NCBI GenBank assembly: GCA_002315615.1
Contig: DCHK01000069.1
Location: 7,962 to 71,961, forward strand
Reading direction: 5' to 3'
DNA length: 64,000 nt
DNA from: Bacteroidales bacterium UBA1754
GTDB taxonomy: Bacteria; Bacteroidota; Bacteroidia; Bacteroidales; Paludibacteraceae
Shown here: one piece after another, positions 7,832 through 19,150 of the stretch
How positions within the stretch are numbered: position 1 is the first letter of the stretch
Layout: each line of letters begins with the position of its first letter
The notes under the pieces: model-generated
Told to the model about the DNA's origin: nothing
Databases searched by the model: none
The model's input: only the letters and a program-made list of their open reading frames with translations
Program-made: the position numbers and the translations under genes

Positions 7832-9406
7832 TTAAAATTCTGACGTAAAATGGAAACGGATATTTTTGAAATCGTTTTGTGCCATTTGCAATACATAGTT
7901 CGAATCGGCAAGGAAAACATCGCGGTCGTCTTTGTCTTTTGCCATATATTGGAACTTGCGTTTTTTGAAATTTTCGAGTTCCGTTTGGTCATCGCTTTCT
8001 ATCCAACACGCTTTGAACATTGGTAATGGCTCCCAACGACATTTTGCACCATACTCGTGCAACAATCTGTACTGAATAACTTCGAACTGAAGTTGACCAA
8101 CAGTACCGATAATTTTTCGTCCATTAAACTGATTGACAAACATTTGTGCTACGCCTTCGTCCATCAATTGATGAATACCTTTGTCGAGTTGTTTCACTTT
8201 CATTGGGTCTTCATTTTCAAGGTATTTGAACATTTCTGGTGAGAAACTTGGCAGACCTTTGAAATGCAGATTTTCGCCCGACGAAAGCGAATCGCCAATT
8301 TTGAAATTGCCTGTATCTGGAAGTCCTACAATGTCGCCTGCAAACGCTTCTTCTACAGTTTCTTTCTTTTGTGCCATAAAGCAAGTTGGAGCAGAAAATT
8401 TCATTAGTTTACCGAAACGAACGTGTTTGTAATTGACATTTCGCTCGAATTTTCCTGAGCAAATTTTCACGAAAGCAATGCAACTGCGGTGATTTGGGTC
8501 CATATTGGCGTGAATTTTGAACACAAAACCCGAAAATGCGTCTTCGTTAGGATTTACTACTCGTTCTTGTGCCTCGACTGGTTGAGGCGAAGGTGCGATT
8601 TTTACAAAGCAATCGAGCAATTCTTTAATTCCAAAGTTGTTCAAAGCCGAACCGAAAAACACAGGTGCAGTTTCGCCCTTCAAGTATTCCTCGGTAGAAA
8701 AATCGGAATAAACACCATTGATAAGTTCCAAATCTTCGCGAAGTTTTTCGGCATCGGCATCGCCAATGTTTGTTTCGAGTTCGTTGCTGTTTATGTCGAT
8801 GGCAATTGCTTTGCTCACTGTTTGTTTGCTTGGCGTGTATAGATTCAGTTTTTGCTCGTAAATATTGTACACACCTTTGAAATTGATGCCCATATTGATA
8901 GGCCAACTTAGCGGACGGACTTTTATGCCCAATTCTGCTTCAATCTCGTCGAGCAAGTCGAAAGCATCGCGTCCTTCGCGGTCCATTTTGTTGATGAAAA
9001 CAATGACAGGTGTATTTCGCATACGGCACACGTTCATCAGTTTGCGCGTTTGTGCTTCCACACCTTTGGCTGAATCTATTACGATAATTACGCTATCGAC
9101 GGCTGTAAGTGTACGGAAAGTATCTTCGGCAAAGTCTTGGTGTCCAGGTGTGTCGAGAATGTTAATTTTGTAATCATCGTATTCAAAACCCATAACGGAT
9201 GTTGCCACAGAAATACCACGTTGTTTTTCTATCTCCATCCAGTCCGAAGTGGCAGTTTTTTTAATTTTGTTAGATTTTACCGCACCAGCCACGTGTATTG
9301 CGCCACCAAAAAGCAAAAGTTTTTCGGTAAGTGTAGTTTTTCCCGCATCAGGGTGACTGATGATGGCAAATGTTCTGCGTCGTTTGATTTCTTCTTGAAA
9401 ATCCAT
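7832..9406 (-). CDS. prfC: Peptide chain release factor 3
   Basis: A 524-residue translational GTPase that recycles RF1/RF2 after termination. P-loop [10 protein letters not shown] lies at about residues 17-26, followed by [21 protein letters not shown] and [20 protein letters not shown], and the RF3-specific C-terminal domain ([20 protein letters not shown]). Length is the same as other RF3 proteins. The ATG at 9406 ([18 protein letters not shown]) is used; a longer in-frame start would overlap the upstream symporter gene. It is distinguished from tetracycline-resistance protection proteins by the SHPDAGKTT loop and RF3 C-terminus. Confidence 0.95.
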   Translation of the reverse strand: MDFQEEIKRRRTFAIISHPDAGKTTLTEKLLLFGGAIHVAGAVKSNKIKKTATSDWMEIEKQRGISVATSVMGFEYDDYKINILDTPGHQDFAEDTFRTLTAVDSVIIVIDSAKGVEAQTRKLMNVCRMRNTPVIVFINKMDREGRDAFDLLDEIEAELGIKVRPLSWPINMGINFKGVYNIYEQKLNLYTPSKQTVSKAIAIDINSNELETNIGDADAEKLREDLELINGVYSDFSTEEYLKGETAPVFFGSALNNFGIKELLDCFVKIAPSPQPVEAQERVVNPNEDAFSGFVFKIHANMDPNHRSCIAFVKICSGKFERNVNYKHVRFGKLMKFSAPTCFMAQKKETVEEAFAGDIVGLPDTGNFKIGDSLSSGENLHFKGLPSFSPEMFKYLENEDPMKVKQLDKGIHQLMDEGVAQMFVNQFNGRKIIGTVGQLQFEVIQYRLLHEYGAKCRWEPLPMFKACWIESDDQTELENFKKRKFQYMAKDKDDRDVFLADSNYVLQMAQNDFKNIRFHFTSEF

Positions 9407-9432
9407 ATTTAGAAACGATTTTTGAGCAAAAT

Positions 9433-10965
9433 TTATTTTTTCTTGTTGTAACAATTGAAGATGGCGTCCACCTTTTCTTCATTTATATTTTTTGTGAATA
9501 AACTTGTAACGAAAACTACCACAAAACCGCCTAACATAGCAATCGCGCCACAGTTGATAGGCGAAATAGGATTACCCATTACCATATTCAATAGTGTGAT
9601 GCCTACGCCCCAAATGAAGCAAGCCCAAACCGAAGCGGTAGTTGTTTTTCTCCAATAAAGTCCCAAAACAAATGGAGCAAGAAATGCACCAGCCAAAGCG
9701 CCCCAAGAAATTCCCATCAGTTGTGCGATGAACGTAGGTGGATTGAGTGCGATGAGTACGGAAATAACAATGAAAAATACGATGAGTGTACGAAGTACAA
9801 CCACTTTTCGGCGTTCAATTTTTTCAGAAACTTCTTCGTCGATAGTACCCGATACCACTTCGCCTCTTTTCGATTTTACATCGCGATAGATAAGGTCGAG
9901 TGTCATTGTAGAACTTGAGGTGAGCACCAACGATGCCAATGTTGACATTGATGCCGAAAGAACCAAAAGAATGACAAGTCCGATAAGCGCATCGGGCAAT
10001 GTGATGAGCATAGAAGGAACGATGGAGTCGAAGTCCAGTGTGCCATTTGGTAGAGTAGGTGGCGTGCCGAACAAGCGACCGAAACCGCCTAAGAAATAGC
10101 ATCCGCCAGCCACGACAAGCGCAAAAATGGTGGAGATGATAGTGCCACGTTTCACGGCAGACTCATCGGTGATGGAATAGAATTTTCCTACCATTTGAGG
10201 CAAGCCCCAAGTGCCAAGTGATGTCAGTACAACCACGCCTAACAAATTCCAAGGGTCTGGTCCGAAAATGCTTGCAAAACCACCATTAACTTCGGGATTT
10301 TCGTCGGAAGGAAGTGATGCCATACTTGCAAATGCTTCGGAGAAACCACCTTTTTGTCCTATCACAACAAATATGAGAGCAATAATGCCAAATAGCATTA
10401 TGATGCCTTGAATGAAGTCGTTGATGGCAGTTGCTTTATAACCACCGAGAATTACGTATATGGCAGTAAATCCAGCCATTAAATACACGCAATACTGATA
10501 CTGAATGCCAAATCCCATTTCGAAAAGAGTAGAAATGCCTTTGTAAACACCTGCAGTGTAAGGAATTAAAAATACGAAAGCAATAATTGAAGCCACTACA
10601 CGCAATTGTTGAGAATCGAAACGAGTGCCGAAAAAGTCGGGCATTGTGCGACTTTGAATGTGTTGCGTCATAATTTTTGTACGTTTGCCCAACACAATCC
10701 AGGCAAACAGCGAACCGATAAGGGCATTTCCCACGCCAATCCACGAACTTGAGAGTCCATACTTCCAACCAAACTGCCCAGCGTAACCTACAAATACTAC
10801 TGCCGAAAAATAAGATGTGCCGTAGGCAAAAGCTGTGAGCCAAGGTCCTACCGCTCTACCTCCCAATACAAAATTATCAACACTTTTTGATTGTTTGTGA
10901 GAGTACAATCCTACGCCAATCATAATGGCGAGGAAGAGTATTGTCATTAAAATTTTGATAAACAT
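9433..10965 (-). CDS. Sodium/solute symporter (SSS/SLC5 family)
   Basis: A 510-residue integral membrane protein with about 13 hydrophobic segments. The SSS patterns are visible: [32 protein letters not shown] near residues 30-65, [20 protein letters not shown], and [23 protein letters not shown]. The family couples sodium entry to uptake of amino acids, sugars or vitamins; the spacing of motifs recalls PutP/PanF-type members, but the substrate cannot be assigned. It lies 26 bases upstream of prfC on the same strand. Confidence 0.85.
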   Translation of the reverse strand: MFIKILMTILFLAIMIGVGLYSHKQSKSVDNFVLGGRAVGPWLTAFAYGTSYFSAVVFVGYAGQFGWKYGLSSSWIGVGNALIGSLFAWIVLGKRTKIMTQHIQSRTMPDFFGTRFDSQQLRVVASIIAFVFLIPYTAGVYKGISTLFEMGFGIQYQYCVYLMAGFTAIYVILGGYKATAINDFIQGIIMLFGIIALIFVVIGQKGGFSEAFASMASLPSDENPEVNGGFASIFGPDPWNLLGVVVLTSLGTWGLPQMVGKFYSITDESAVKRGTIISTIFALVVAGGCYFLGGFGRLFGTPPTLPNGTLDFDSIVPSMLITLPDALIGLVILLVLSASMSTLASLVLTSSSTMTLDLIYRDVKSKRGEVVSGTIDEEVSEKIERRKVVVLRTLIVFFIVISVLIALNPPTFIAQLMGISWGALAGAFLAPFVLGLYWRKTTTASVWACFIWGVGITLLNMVMGNPISPINCGAIAMLGGFVVVFVTSLFTKNINEEKVDAIFNCYNKKK

Positions 10966-10994
10966 AAAATTTCCTTCTTTTTATAAAAATCGTG

Positions 10995-11002
10995 CAAAGG
11001 TA
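10995..11002 (-). promoter_or_regulatory. -7 element for the symporter gene
   Basis: Minus-strand TACCTTTG, 30 bases before the symporter ATG. Confidence 0.6.
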
Positions 11003-11020
11003 CGAAAAAAAACGAAAATT

Positions 11021-11064
11021 GAGAATAGAGGTAAGAGAAACAAGAAACAAGAAGCAAGAAGCGT
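11021..11064. repeat. Purine-rich degenerate repeat
   Basis: A run of near-repeats of the unit CAAGAAR (AAACAAGAAACAAGAAGC and similar) in the divergent gap between the symporter and ruvA. Similar tracts occur at 46391-46440 and, on the opposite strand, at 55757-55800. No gene is seen in this 293-base gap. Confidence 0.5.
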
Positions 11065-11195
11065 GACATTTGGCAATTTTAACAATTTGAGATTTTTTTA
11101 GGATTTGACGTTTCGATAAAATAAGCAAATAAGCGAAGTTTTTGTTTACTAAAATACTAAAACTATTTTTTTTTCGTTCTATTATTTGCGTAGGT

Positions 11196-11227
11196 TTTGG
11201 TAGTGGAGAAAAAACTTGGTAACTTTG
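11196..11227 (+). promoter_or_regulatory. Promoter of ruvA-sprA
   Basis: -33 element TTTG (11196-11199), 20-base spacer, -7 element TAACTTTG (11220-11227); 31 bases before the ruvA ATG. One of the best promoter matches in the window. Confidence 0.75.
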
Positions 11228-11258
11228 CGCGTTTTTTATAGTATGTAAAAACTCAATA

Positions 11259-11849
11259 ATGATTGAATATATAAAGGGAGAAATAACTGAAATAACCCCA
11301 ACATTCGCCGTGGTAGAGAGTGCTGGAGTAGGTTATTTTATAAATATTTCGTTGAATACTTATACGGCTCTTTCGGCTGAAAAGACTTGTAAATTATATA
11401 TTTACGAGGCAATAAGAGAAGACGCATACGTATTGTATGGTTTTGCCGAAAAGGCAGAAAGAGAAAAATTTTTGTTGCTCATATCGGTTTCGGGCATTGG
11501 AGCAAATACTGCACGAATGATTTTGTCGTCGCTCACAGTTGATGAACTCGAAACTGCTATTGCTACAGGTAATGTGGCAGCGCTTAAAAGCATAAAAGGA
11601 ATAGGCGCCAAAACAGCGGAGCGTGCTATTGTTGATTTGAAAGACAAAATAACAAAATCTTCAGTTAGCGAAAATTTGACGATTTCGGCTATGTCGTCTA
11701 ATTCGCAAGGCAAAGAAGAGGCACTTGCTGCACTCACAATGTTGGGATTCAAGCAACAAGATTCGTCGAAGGTGTTGAATAAAATATATACCGAAAAACC
11801 ACAAACAACGGTGGAAGAAGCCATTAAATTGGCATTGAAAATGTTGTAA
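11259..11849 (+). CDS. ruvA: Holliday junction DNA helicase subunit RuvA
   Basis: A 196-residue protein that binds four-way junctions and recruits RuvB for branch migration. The N-terminal OB domain starts [21 protein letters not shown]; the helix-hairpin-helix pair is seen in [17 protein letters not shown] and [21 protein letters not shown]; the C-terminal RuvB-contact domain ([12 protein letters not shown]) ends the protein. Length and domain order are standard. It directly precedes sprA, an arrangement common in Bacteroidota. Confidence 0.96.
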   Translation: MIEYIKGEITEITPTFAVVESAGVGYFINISLNTYTALSAEKTCKLYIYEAIREDAYVLYGFAEKAEREKFLLLISVSGIGANTARMILSSLTVDELETAIATGNVAALKSIKGIGAKTAERAIVDLKDKITKSSVSENLTISAMSSNSQGKEEALAALTMLGFKQQDSSKVLNKIYTEKPQTTVEEAIKLALKML

Positions 11850-11867
11850 AACTGATATTAGAATACA

Positions 11868-14800
11868 TTGAAGACCAAAATATATATATTTTCATTTATT
11901 GCTTGCGTAATAGGCGTTTTGTCGGTGTATGCGGTTACAAAAGAGGAAACCGATGAGTTGCCTTTCCCAATAGCGAAAGATGCAAACGGAACAATAGATG
12001 ACAAGATAAATTCAGGTTCGGCGGTTGATTTGAAAGACCCCGAAAATATGAAAACCGACGTAGAGTACGATGGTGAAAACGACACTTACATTGTGCGTAC
12101 AAAAGTAGGCGACGAAGAGTTTGGCACTCCGTTTGTTTTTACTTCTGACGAGTACAAAGAGTACAGTTTGAAACAATCAATGCGCGACTACTGGCGCGAC
12201 CGCAACGGAATAGAAACTTCGGGTAAGCACAAAGGTTTTTCACTCACTGATATTCAAGTAGATATTGGTAGAGGCGATGAAATTTTTGGTCCTGGTGGAA
12301 TACAAGTGAAAACTCAAGGTTCTGCCGAAATTTCTATGGGTTTACGTCGCAATCGCATACAAAATCCTACATTGACCGAACGCTCACAAAATCCACCACC
12401 ATCTTTCGATTTCGATGAAAAAATTCAATTGAATGTAAAAGGTAGCGTGGGCGACAAAATAAAACTCGGACTGAACTATAATACCGAAGCATCTTTTGAT
12501 TTTGATTCGGAAATGATTAAGTTGCAGTATGCTGGCAACGAAGACGAAATCATTCAAAGCATAGAAGCGGGTAATGTGAGTATGCCACTTAGTACATCGC
12601 TCATCAGTGGTTCGTCGGCATTGTTTGGCTTGCGTACAAAATTAAAGTTCGGCAGAATGACTGTAGATGCTGTAGTGTCGCAGCAACAATCAGAATCGCA
12701 GAACGTGAGCGTGAAAAATGGTGCACAGACAACCGACTTTGAAATTCCTATTGACGAATACGATGAAAATCGTCATTTCTTCCTTTCTAAATATTTTTAC
12801 GACAATTATAATAAGTCGCTAAAAACTTTGCCTTACATCAATTCTTCGGTAAAAATAAACCGTATAGAAGTTTGGGTTACCAACAAAAGAGGTACAACGA
12901 CCGATGTGCGTAATATCGTAACTTTTGCCGATTTGGGCGAACCCGAAGTTTTCAATCATCACTGGTTGCCGAAGTCAGGTGCACGTTATCCGTCAAACAA
13001 TACAAACAACCTTTACTCTACGGTAACGGATACAGTAAATTTTACCGATGGCGAATATACTATTCGTGATATTGACGGTGTGTCGGTGCTATTGGAGAAC
13101 AAACTTAGTGCTTACGGAATTGAAGGTGGCGAAGACTATGACAAGATAGAAAATGCTCGAATGTTGAGTAGTTCGGAATATACGCTCAATGCACAATTGG
13201 GTTATATTTCGTTGAAAGCCGCTTTGAATGCCGATGAAGTGTTGGCAGTGGCATACGAGTTTGTGGCAAACGGTGTGGTGTATCAAGTGGGTGAATTTGC
13301 TTCGGATATTAAAACGCCAAAAACGCTTGTGTTGAAGATGTTGAAAGGTACAAACCTTCATCCTGATGCACCGACTTGGAAGTTGATGATGAAAAACGTC
13401 TATTCACTTGGTGCAATGCAAGTGCAACAAGACAAATTTGAACTTAACGTAATGTTCCAAAGCGACTCTACGGGATTGTATTTGAATTATTTGCCAAACT
13501 CTCCAATACAAGACAAGACATTGCTCTCGGCTATGGGATTGGATAAATTGGATTCGCGCAACGAGGCACACCCCGATGGAGTGTACGACTTTGTGAGCGG
13601 AATAACGATAATTCCAGAAACTGGTCGCATTATTTTCCCAACAATTGAACCGTTTGGTTCCGATTTGAAAAGCCTTTTGGGAAGTTCAAAAGAATACGAG
13701 AAATACATTTATCAAGAGTTGTACGATTCTACGTTGGTTGTGGCTCAAGAGTATTCCGAGAAAAATAAATTCAAACTGAAAGGTAAATACAAAGCATCGT
13801 CGGGTTCGGAAATTCGCTTGAATGCAATGAACATTCCACGTGGGTCGGTGAAGGTAACTGCTGGTGGTAGAACATTGACAGAAAACTCCGATTATACCGT
13901 CGATTACACAATGGGTACTGTAAATATCATCAATACGGAACTCCTTGATGCTGGCGAAACAATCAATGTGTCGCTCGAAAATCAGTCGTTTTTCAACACG
14001 CAAAGAAAATCACTTTTTGGTTTGCATCTCGACTATAAATTCTCCGACAATTTCAATTTGGGCGGTACCATTATGCACTTGTCAGAAAAACCATTGACAA
14101 AAAAAGTGGAGATGGGAAGCGAACCGATTTCAAACACTATTTGGGGATTTAACGGAGCGTACAAAACAGATTTACCTTGGTTGACAAACGCTTTCAATAA
14201 AATCCCATTTTTCGATTTGAAAGCACCTTCGTCATTCAGCATAAACGGAGAGTTTGCACAACTTATTCCTGGCGAGGCAAAAGTGATTTCGGGTAATGCC
14301 TATATTGATGATTTTGAATCTACCAAAAGTGGAATAGATATTCGTTACGCATACAATTGGAAATTGGCAAGTATTCCTGGCGACGAGAAACTTTTCCCCG
14401 AGTCGAAATTGTCAAACGATTTGTCAATAGGATACAATCGTGCGTTGCTTTCGTGGTACACTATCGACCCACTCTTTACGCGTAACAATACCAATACGCC
14501 GAAACATATTCGTAGCGATTCGGAGCAATTGTCCAACCATTATGTTCGTGAGGTGGAAGAACAAGAAATTTATCCTAATCGCGAGACAGCATACGGTCAA
14601 TCGTCGTACAGAACAATTCTCAACTTGGCATATTATCCAAACGAGCGTGGTCCGTACAACTTCGACGAAAATATCGATACTGATGGTAACCTTACGAATC
14701 CAAAAAGTCGTTGGGCAGGTATTATGCGAAAATTGGAAACTACCGATTTTGAAAAAGCAAATATCGAGTACATCGAATTTTGGTTGATGGACCCATTCAT

Positions 14801-17800
14801 CTACAACAAGACTGCGCAAGGTGGAGAACTTTATTTTAATCTTGGCGATATTTCCGAAGATATTTTGAAAGATGGTAAGAAATTTGCCGAAAATGCTTTG
14901 CCAGCCGACGATAAAAGTACAGTACGCATAGATACTACCGCTTGGGGTATTGTGCCGCGCGTTCAGTCGTTGGTGTCGTCGTTTGCTACAAATGCACTCG
15001 AACGTCAAGATGTCGGTTTGAATGGTTTGAATACCGATGCAGAAAAAACTTTTTATGGAGATTTCCTCAAGAATATTCGCGAGAAGTTGAGCAGTGATGC
15101 TATTATGAAAATGCAAGAAGACCCATTTTCTGTATTGAACGACCCTGCAACCGATAATTACCATTATTTCCTTGGTGGCGACTACGATAATGCCGAGACA
15201 AGCGTATTCGACCGTTACAAACGCTACAATGGTTTTGAAGGAAACTCGCAAACATCGGGTGTGCAAAAGGCTGCCACATCAGTGCCCGACGTCGAAGATA
15301 TCAATGCAGACAATACGTTGAATGAATACGAACGCTTTTATCAATACAAAATAGACTTGCGTCCAAATTCGATGGTTGTTGGCGAAAATTACATCAACGA
15401 TAAAATTGTTTCGCAAGTTTCGTTGGCTAACGGAACTACCGATTATGTAACTTGGTATCAGTTCAAAATTCCAATAAGCGACTACACCGAAAAGGTTGGA
15501 AATATTCGCAACTTTAAGTCAATCAGATTCGTGAGAATGTATTTGAGAGATTTTTCAGAAGAAACTCACTTGCGTTTTGGTTCGTTGGAATTGGTGCGTG
15601 GCGAGTGGAGAACGTACACGAAAGACTTGCGTTACAACCAAACAGAAACGCCAATTTCCGATGGTAAGATTGATGTAGAATCAGTCAGTGTAGAAGAAAA
15701 TTCAAGCAAAGAACCTGTAAATTATATTTTGCCTCCAGGTGTCGACCGTGTGATTGACCCAAGTCAGACACAACTTCGTCAGGAAAACGAAGGTGCAATG
15801 TCTATAAAAATCACAGACTTAGCACCAAAAGATGCACGTGCGGTGTATAAAACATCAGGTTTGGATATGCGTCAGTACAAAAAACTGAAAATGTTTGTTC
15901 ACGCTGAGGCATTGATAGATGATGAAACAAATCTAAAGGACAACGATTTGACAGTGTTTATTCGTTTGGGTAGCGACCACACAAACAACTTCTACGAATA
16001 TGAAGTGCCACTTACGCTTACACCGAAAGGTTATTACAGCGAAGATGTGTCGGGCGACCAACGTCGAGTTTGGCCAGAATCGAACGATATTGATTTTTCT
16101 TTGTCGAGATTGACGGAGGCAAAACAAAAACGTAATGCTTCGGGTCAGAAATTGACGGAATTATATTCCGTTTACGACAAAACCGAAGGCAAGCAACAAA
16201 ATAAAATCACAGTGCTTGGTAACCCATCGCTCAGCGAAGTGAAGGTGATTATGATTGGTATTCGTAACCAATCTACATCAATTAAGAGTGGAGAAATTTG
16301 GGTGAACGAATTGCGTATGAGCGAGTTTGAAGACCAAGGTGGTGTGGCTGCATTGGCAAATGCTACTTTGAATGTGTCGGATTTGGCAATGCTCAATTTC
16401 AGTGGTAGAATGGAAACCGCAGGATACGGAAGCATAGAACAAAATGTGCAACAGCGAAATTTGGACGATGAGTACCAAATGAGTGTGGCAACTTCTGTAG
16501 AATTTGGAAAATTCTTCCCCGAAAAAGCAAAAGTCCACATTCCGTTGTATTATTCGTACTCTCGCGATGTGATTAAACCAGATTACGACCCAAAAAACCA
16601 AGATTTGAAGTTGAACGATGTGTTGGCAGATGCCACAAAGAGCGAACGAGATTCTATAAAGAAAGTGTCTCGCGATATGCAAGTGTCTCGTGGTGTAAGT
16701 CTGTCAAATGTGAAAGTTGATATTCAAAGCAAAAATCCACAACTTTACGACCCGACAAACTTCTCGGTTGGATATAGTTTTAACGAAACTACAAATTACG
16801 ACCCCGAAACGGAGTACGAAGTAACGAAAAACCACAAAGGTTATATCAGTTATAACTTTAACACAACGCCAAAACCATATCAACCTTTCAGTAGTATGAA
16901 AGATAAAAGCGGTTATTTGAAGTTGATTAAAGATTTTAATATCAACTATATGCCTTCGTACATATCGTATATAAATAATATTAACCGTTATTACTACGAG
17001 CGTCAATTGCGCGATTTGACGGGAACGGGAAAACTGAATCCTTCTTTTTCGCAAGACTTTACTTGGGATAGAAATTTTGATTTGAAATATGATTTTTCAC
17101 GTTCGTTGAAGTTTACATTCTCTACTGCAACAAATTCTCGTATTGACGAGCCTTACACTGTGGTTAATAAAGATTTGTATCCCGATGAATATCAACATTG
17201 GAAAGACTCTGTAATGTACAATTTCCGTCACGGAGGACGTCCGTTGCAGTACGAACAAATGTTTACCATTACTTACAATATTCCAATCAACAAAATTCCT
17301 GCACTCGATTGGGTAACAGCCAATGCACAGTACAAATCGACATATCAGTGGGATAGAGGAGTAACTGCAAAAGATGAAGATGGAAACGCATATTCGTTAG
17401 GAAATACCGCTACAAATATTATGAATTGGCAAGGCGATGGAAGATTGAATTTCGAAACACTTTACAAGCATTCAAAATATTTGAAAAACGTAAATACTAA
17501 ATTTACGAAAACGCGTACAAGACCAAGTGCAAACAAAAATCAACAGAAATACACGCAAACGGTATCGCTTAAATCGGGCGAGTCGATGGATATTACGCAC
17601 AAGTTGAAAACGAACAATGTAAAACTTACGGCAACCGATGACAAAGGTCGAACATACACGCTAAACTATAAAGCAATAGACGAAAACACAATACGCATTA
17701 AACCGAAGCGTAATATTGATAATTTGAGCATAACGGTAGAAAAAAGTCAAGACGAGCAACAAAAATCTGCAACTGATTATGTAACTCGCATATTGATGCT

Positions 17801-19145
17801 TGTGCGCAACGTATCGGCAACGTACAAAGAGTCGAGAGATTTGATTTTGCCACAATATCAGCCTACGACAGGATTCCTTGGTCAAACAAAATCCGATGGA
17901 GTGAAAGCGCCAGGTTATAATTATGTGTTCGGCTTTTTCCGTACCGAACCGTATATTGAAAAGGCATACAAACACGGTTGGTTGGGTGCAGATTCTATTG
18001 GCGATCCTGTTAGTGTAAACAATACGACCGATTTTCAGGCAAGAATAAATTTGGAACCATTGCCAGGATTCAAAATAGAAATTTCGGGTTACAGAACAAG
18101 TTCAAGTTCGCGCTCCATTTTGTTCGACGGCAAAGGTGGAACAATTGAGACTTTCAACGGAACTTTGTCGATGACGCAAGCCGCAATTGGAACTTCTTTT
18201 TGGAAAATTGGCGAATCTGGAAATTTCGATTCCGAAGCATTCGATAAGTTCTTGGCGTACAGAGATGTAGTTGCAAACCGATTGGAACAAGAATACACCG
18301 ATGCTGGATATAATATTGGCAAATATAATCGGTCATCGTCCGAAGTATTGATACCTGCAATGATGGCTGCTTATACAAATAAATCGGCATCAAATGTAGG
18401 ACTGAGCATATTGCCGTCAATAGCGAAGATTATGCCAAACTGGAAAGTCTCTTGTGATGCGTTGTCGAAAATATCGGCTGTGAAGAAATATTTCAAAACC
18501 ATCACATTGTCTCACGGTTATCGTTGCGTTTACAATGTTGGTTCTTATTCTTCGTTCTTGGATTGGGAACAAGGACCAACTTCAGATTTAGGTTTCCGCA
18601 AGAGTGTGTTGTCTGGCGAGTCTGCTCAAAAAATTCCATCGTCAATTTACGATGTGAATAGCGTTACGATTACAGAGTCTTTCAACCCACTTTTCGGTGT
18701 AAATTTGACTACACTTTCAAATGTTTCGTTCAAGTTGGAGTACAAGCGCACACGTACTTTGAACTTAAACATTGCAAGTTTGCAATTGGTTGAAGGACAC
18801 AATAAAGAGTGGGTTATCGGTGCAGGATACAAGTTCGACAACCTAAATTCGATAATAAAATTAAAACAACAGCAGACAAAAGTTAAAAATAGTTTGACGT
18901 TGCGTGCCGATTTTTCTATTAGAGATGTTAATTCTATTCTTCGTAAAATTGAGGAAGATTACGCAGAACCAGAGTCGGGCGGAAAAGTGCTTAAATTTGC
19001 CTTTACTGCCGATTATGTATTGAGCGAATTCGTCGATTTGTGTTTCTATATGGACAAGAGTTCAAACAAACCATTTGTTTCATCTTCGTATCCTACAAAA
19101 AGTTGGGACGGCGGTTTCACCATTCGTTTAATGTTGACAAGATAA
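11868..19145 (+). CDS. sprA: T9SS outer-membrane translocon SprA (Sov)
   Basis: A 2,425-residue protein forming the giant outer-membrane barrel through which type IX secretion cargo leaves the cell. It begins with a signal peptide (KTKIYIFSFIACVIGVLSVYA). SprA features seen include GIQVKTQGSAEISMGLRRN, QLNVKGSVGDKIKLGLNYN, and ANAYIDDFESTKSGIDIRYAYNW-like segments (GNAYIDDFESTKSGID here), with beta-rich repeats to the C-terminus. The only start that keeps the signal peptide is a TTG at 11868, 18 bases after ruvA; the next ATG would remove about 60 residues. Co-transcribed with ruvA and the small PH-like gene. Presence implies a functional T9SS whose other components (PorV, GldK-N) lie elsewhere. 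Confidence 0.96.
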   Translation: MKTKIYIFSFIACVIGVLSVYAVTKEETDELPFPIAKDANGTIDDKINSGSAVDLKDPENMKTDVEYDGENDTYIVRTKVGDEEFGTPFVFTSDEYKEYSLKQSMRDYWRDRNGIETSGKHKGFSLTDIQVDIGRGDEIFGPGGIQVKTQGSAEISMGLRRNRIQNPTLTERSQNPPPSFDFDEKIQLNVKGSVGDKIKLGLNYNTEASFDFDSEMIKLQYAGNEDEIIQSIEAGNVSMPLSTSLISGSSALFGLRTKLKFGRMTVDAVVSQQQSESQNVSVKNGAQTTDFEIPIDEYDENRHFFLSKYFYDNYNKSLKTLPYINSSVKINRIEVWVTNKRGTTTDVRNIVTFADLGEPEVFNHHWLPKSGARYPSNNTNNLYSTVTDTVNFTDGEYTIRDIDGVSVLLENKLSAYGIEGGEDYDKIENARMLSSSEYTLNAQLGYISLKAALNADEVLAVAYEFVANGVVYQVGEFASDIKTPKTLVLKMLKGTNLHPDAPTWKLMMKNVYSLGAMQVQQDKFELNVMFQSDSTGLYLNYLPNSPIQDKTLLSAMGLDKLDSRNEAHPDGVYDFVSGITIIPETGRIIFPTIEPFGSDLKSLLGSSKEYEKYIYQELYDSTLVVAQEYSEKNKFKLKGKYKASSGSEIRLNAMNIPRGSVKVTAGGRTLTENSDYTVDYTMGTVNIINTELLDAGETINVSLENQSFFNTQRKSLFGLHLDYKFSDNFNLGGTIMHLSEKPLTKKVEMGSEPISNTIWGFNGAYKTDLPWLTNAFNKIPFFDLKAPSSFSINGEFAQLIPGEAKVISGNAYIDDFESTKSGIDIRYAYNWKLASIPGDEKLFPESKLSNDLSIGYNRALLSWYTIDPLFTRNNTNTPKHIRSDSEQLSNHYVREVEEQEIYPNRETAYGQSSYRTILNLAYYPNERGPYNFDENIDTDGNLTNPKSRWAGIMRKLETTDFEKANIEYIEFWLMDPFIYNKTAQGGELYFNLGDISEDILKDGKKFAENALPADDKSTVRIDTTAWGIVPRVQSLVSSFATNALERQDVGLNGLNTDAEKTFYGDFLKNIREKLSSDAIMKMQEDPFSVLNDPATDNYHYFLGGDYDNAETSVFDRYKRYNGFEGNSQTSGVQKAATSVPDVEDINADNTLNEYERFYQYKIDLRPNSMVVGENYINDKIVSQVSLANGTTDYVTWYQFKIPISDYTEKVGNIRNFKSIRFVRMYLRDFSEETHLRFGSLELVRGEWRTYTKDLRYNQTETPISDGKIDVESVSVEENSSKEPVNYILPPGVDRVIDPSQTQLRQENEGAMSIKITDLAPKDARAVYKTSGLDMRQYKKLKMFVHAEALIDDETNLKDNDLTVFIRLGSDHTNNFYEYEVPLTLTPKGYYSEDVSGDQRRVWPESNDIDFSLSRLTEAKQKRNASGQKLTELYSVYDKTEGKQQNKITVLGNPSLSEVKVIMIGIRNQSTSIKSGEIWVNELRMSEFEDQGGVAALANATLNVSDLAMLNFSGRMETAGYGSIEQNVQQRNLDDEYQMSVATSVEFGKFFPEKAKVHIPLYYSYSRDVIKPDYDPKNQDLKLNDVLADATKSERDSIKKVSRDMQVSRGVSLSNVKVDIQSKNPQLYDPTNFSVGYSFNETTNYDPETEYEVTKNHKGYISYNFNTTPKPYQPFSSMKDKSGYLKLIKDFNINYMPSYISYINNINRYYYERQLRDLTGTGKLNPSFSQDFTWDRNFDLKYDFSRSLKFTFSTATNSRIDEPYTVVNKDLYPDEYQHWKDSVMYNFRHGGRPLQYEQMFTITYNIPINKIPALDWVTANAQYKSTYQWDRGVTAKDEDGNAYSLGNTATNIMNWQGDGRLNFETLYKHSKYLKNVNTKFTKTRTRPSANKNQQKYTQTVSLKSGESMDITHKLKTNNVKLTATDDKGRTYTLNYKAIDENTIRIKPKRNIDNLSITVEKSQDEQQKSATDYVTRILMLVRNVSATYKESRDLILPQYQPTTGFLGQTKSDGVKAPGYNYVFGFFRTEPYIEKAYKHGWLGADSIGDPVSVNNTTDFQARINLEPLPGFKIEISGYRTSSSSRSILFDGKGGTIETFNGTLSMTQAAIGTSFWKIGESGNFDSEAFDKFLAYRDVVANRLEQEYTDAGYNIGKYNRSSSEVLIPAMMAAYTNKSASNVGLSILPSIAKIMPNWKVSCDALSKISAVKKYFKTITLSHGYRCVYNVGSYSSFLDWEQGPTSDLGFRKSVLSGESAQKIPSSIYDVNSVTITESFNPLFGVNLTTLSNVSFKLEYKRTRTLNLNIASLQLVEGHNKEWVIGAGYKFDNLNSIIKLKQQQTKVKNSLTLRADFSIRDVNSILRKIEEDYAEPESGGKVLKFAFTADYVLSEFVDLCFYMDKSSNKPFVSSSYPTKSWDGGFTIRLMLTR

Positions 19146-19150
19146 GAGTT

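Noticed and set aside
7825..7992. Longer N-terminus for the nuclease
   Set aside because: It would overlap prfC by 160 bases and bury the lipoprotein signal.
7832..9406. Tetracycline-resistance ribosomal protection protein
   Set aside because: The SHPDAGKTT loop and C-terminal domain fit RF3, not Tet(Q)/Tet(M).
14424..15266. Long open frame on the strand opposite sprA (and many shorter ones under other genes)
   Set aside because: It lies wholly inside sprA, is rich in Cys/His/Ile-Phe runs and has no motif; typical shadow of an AT-rich coding strand.
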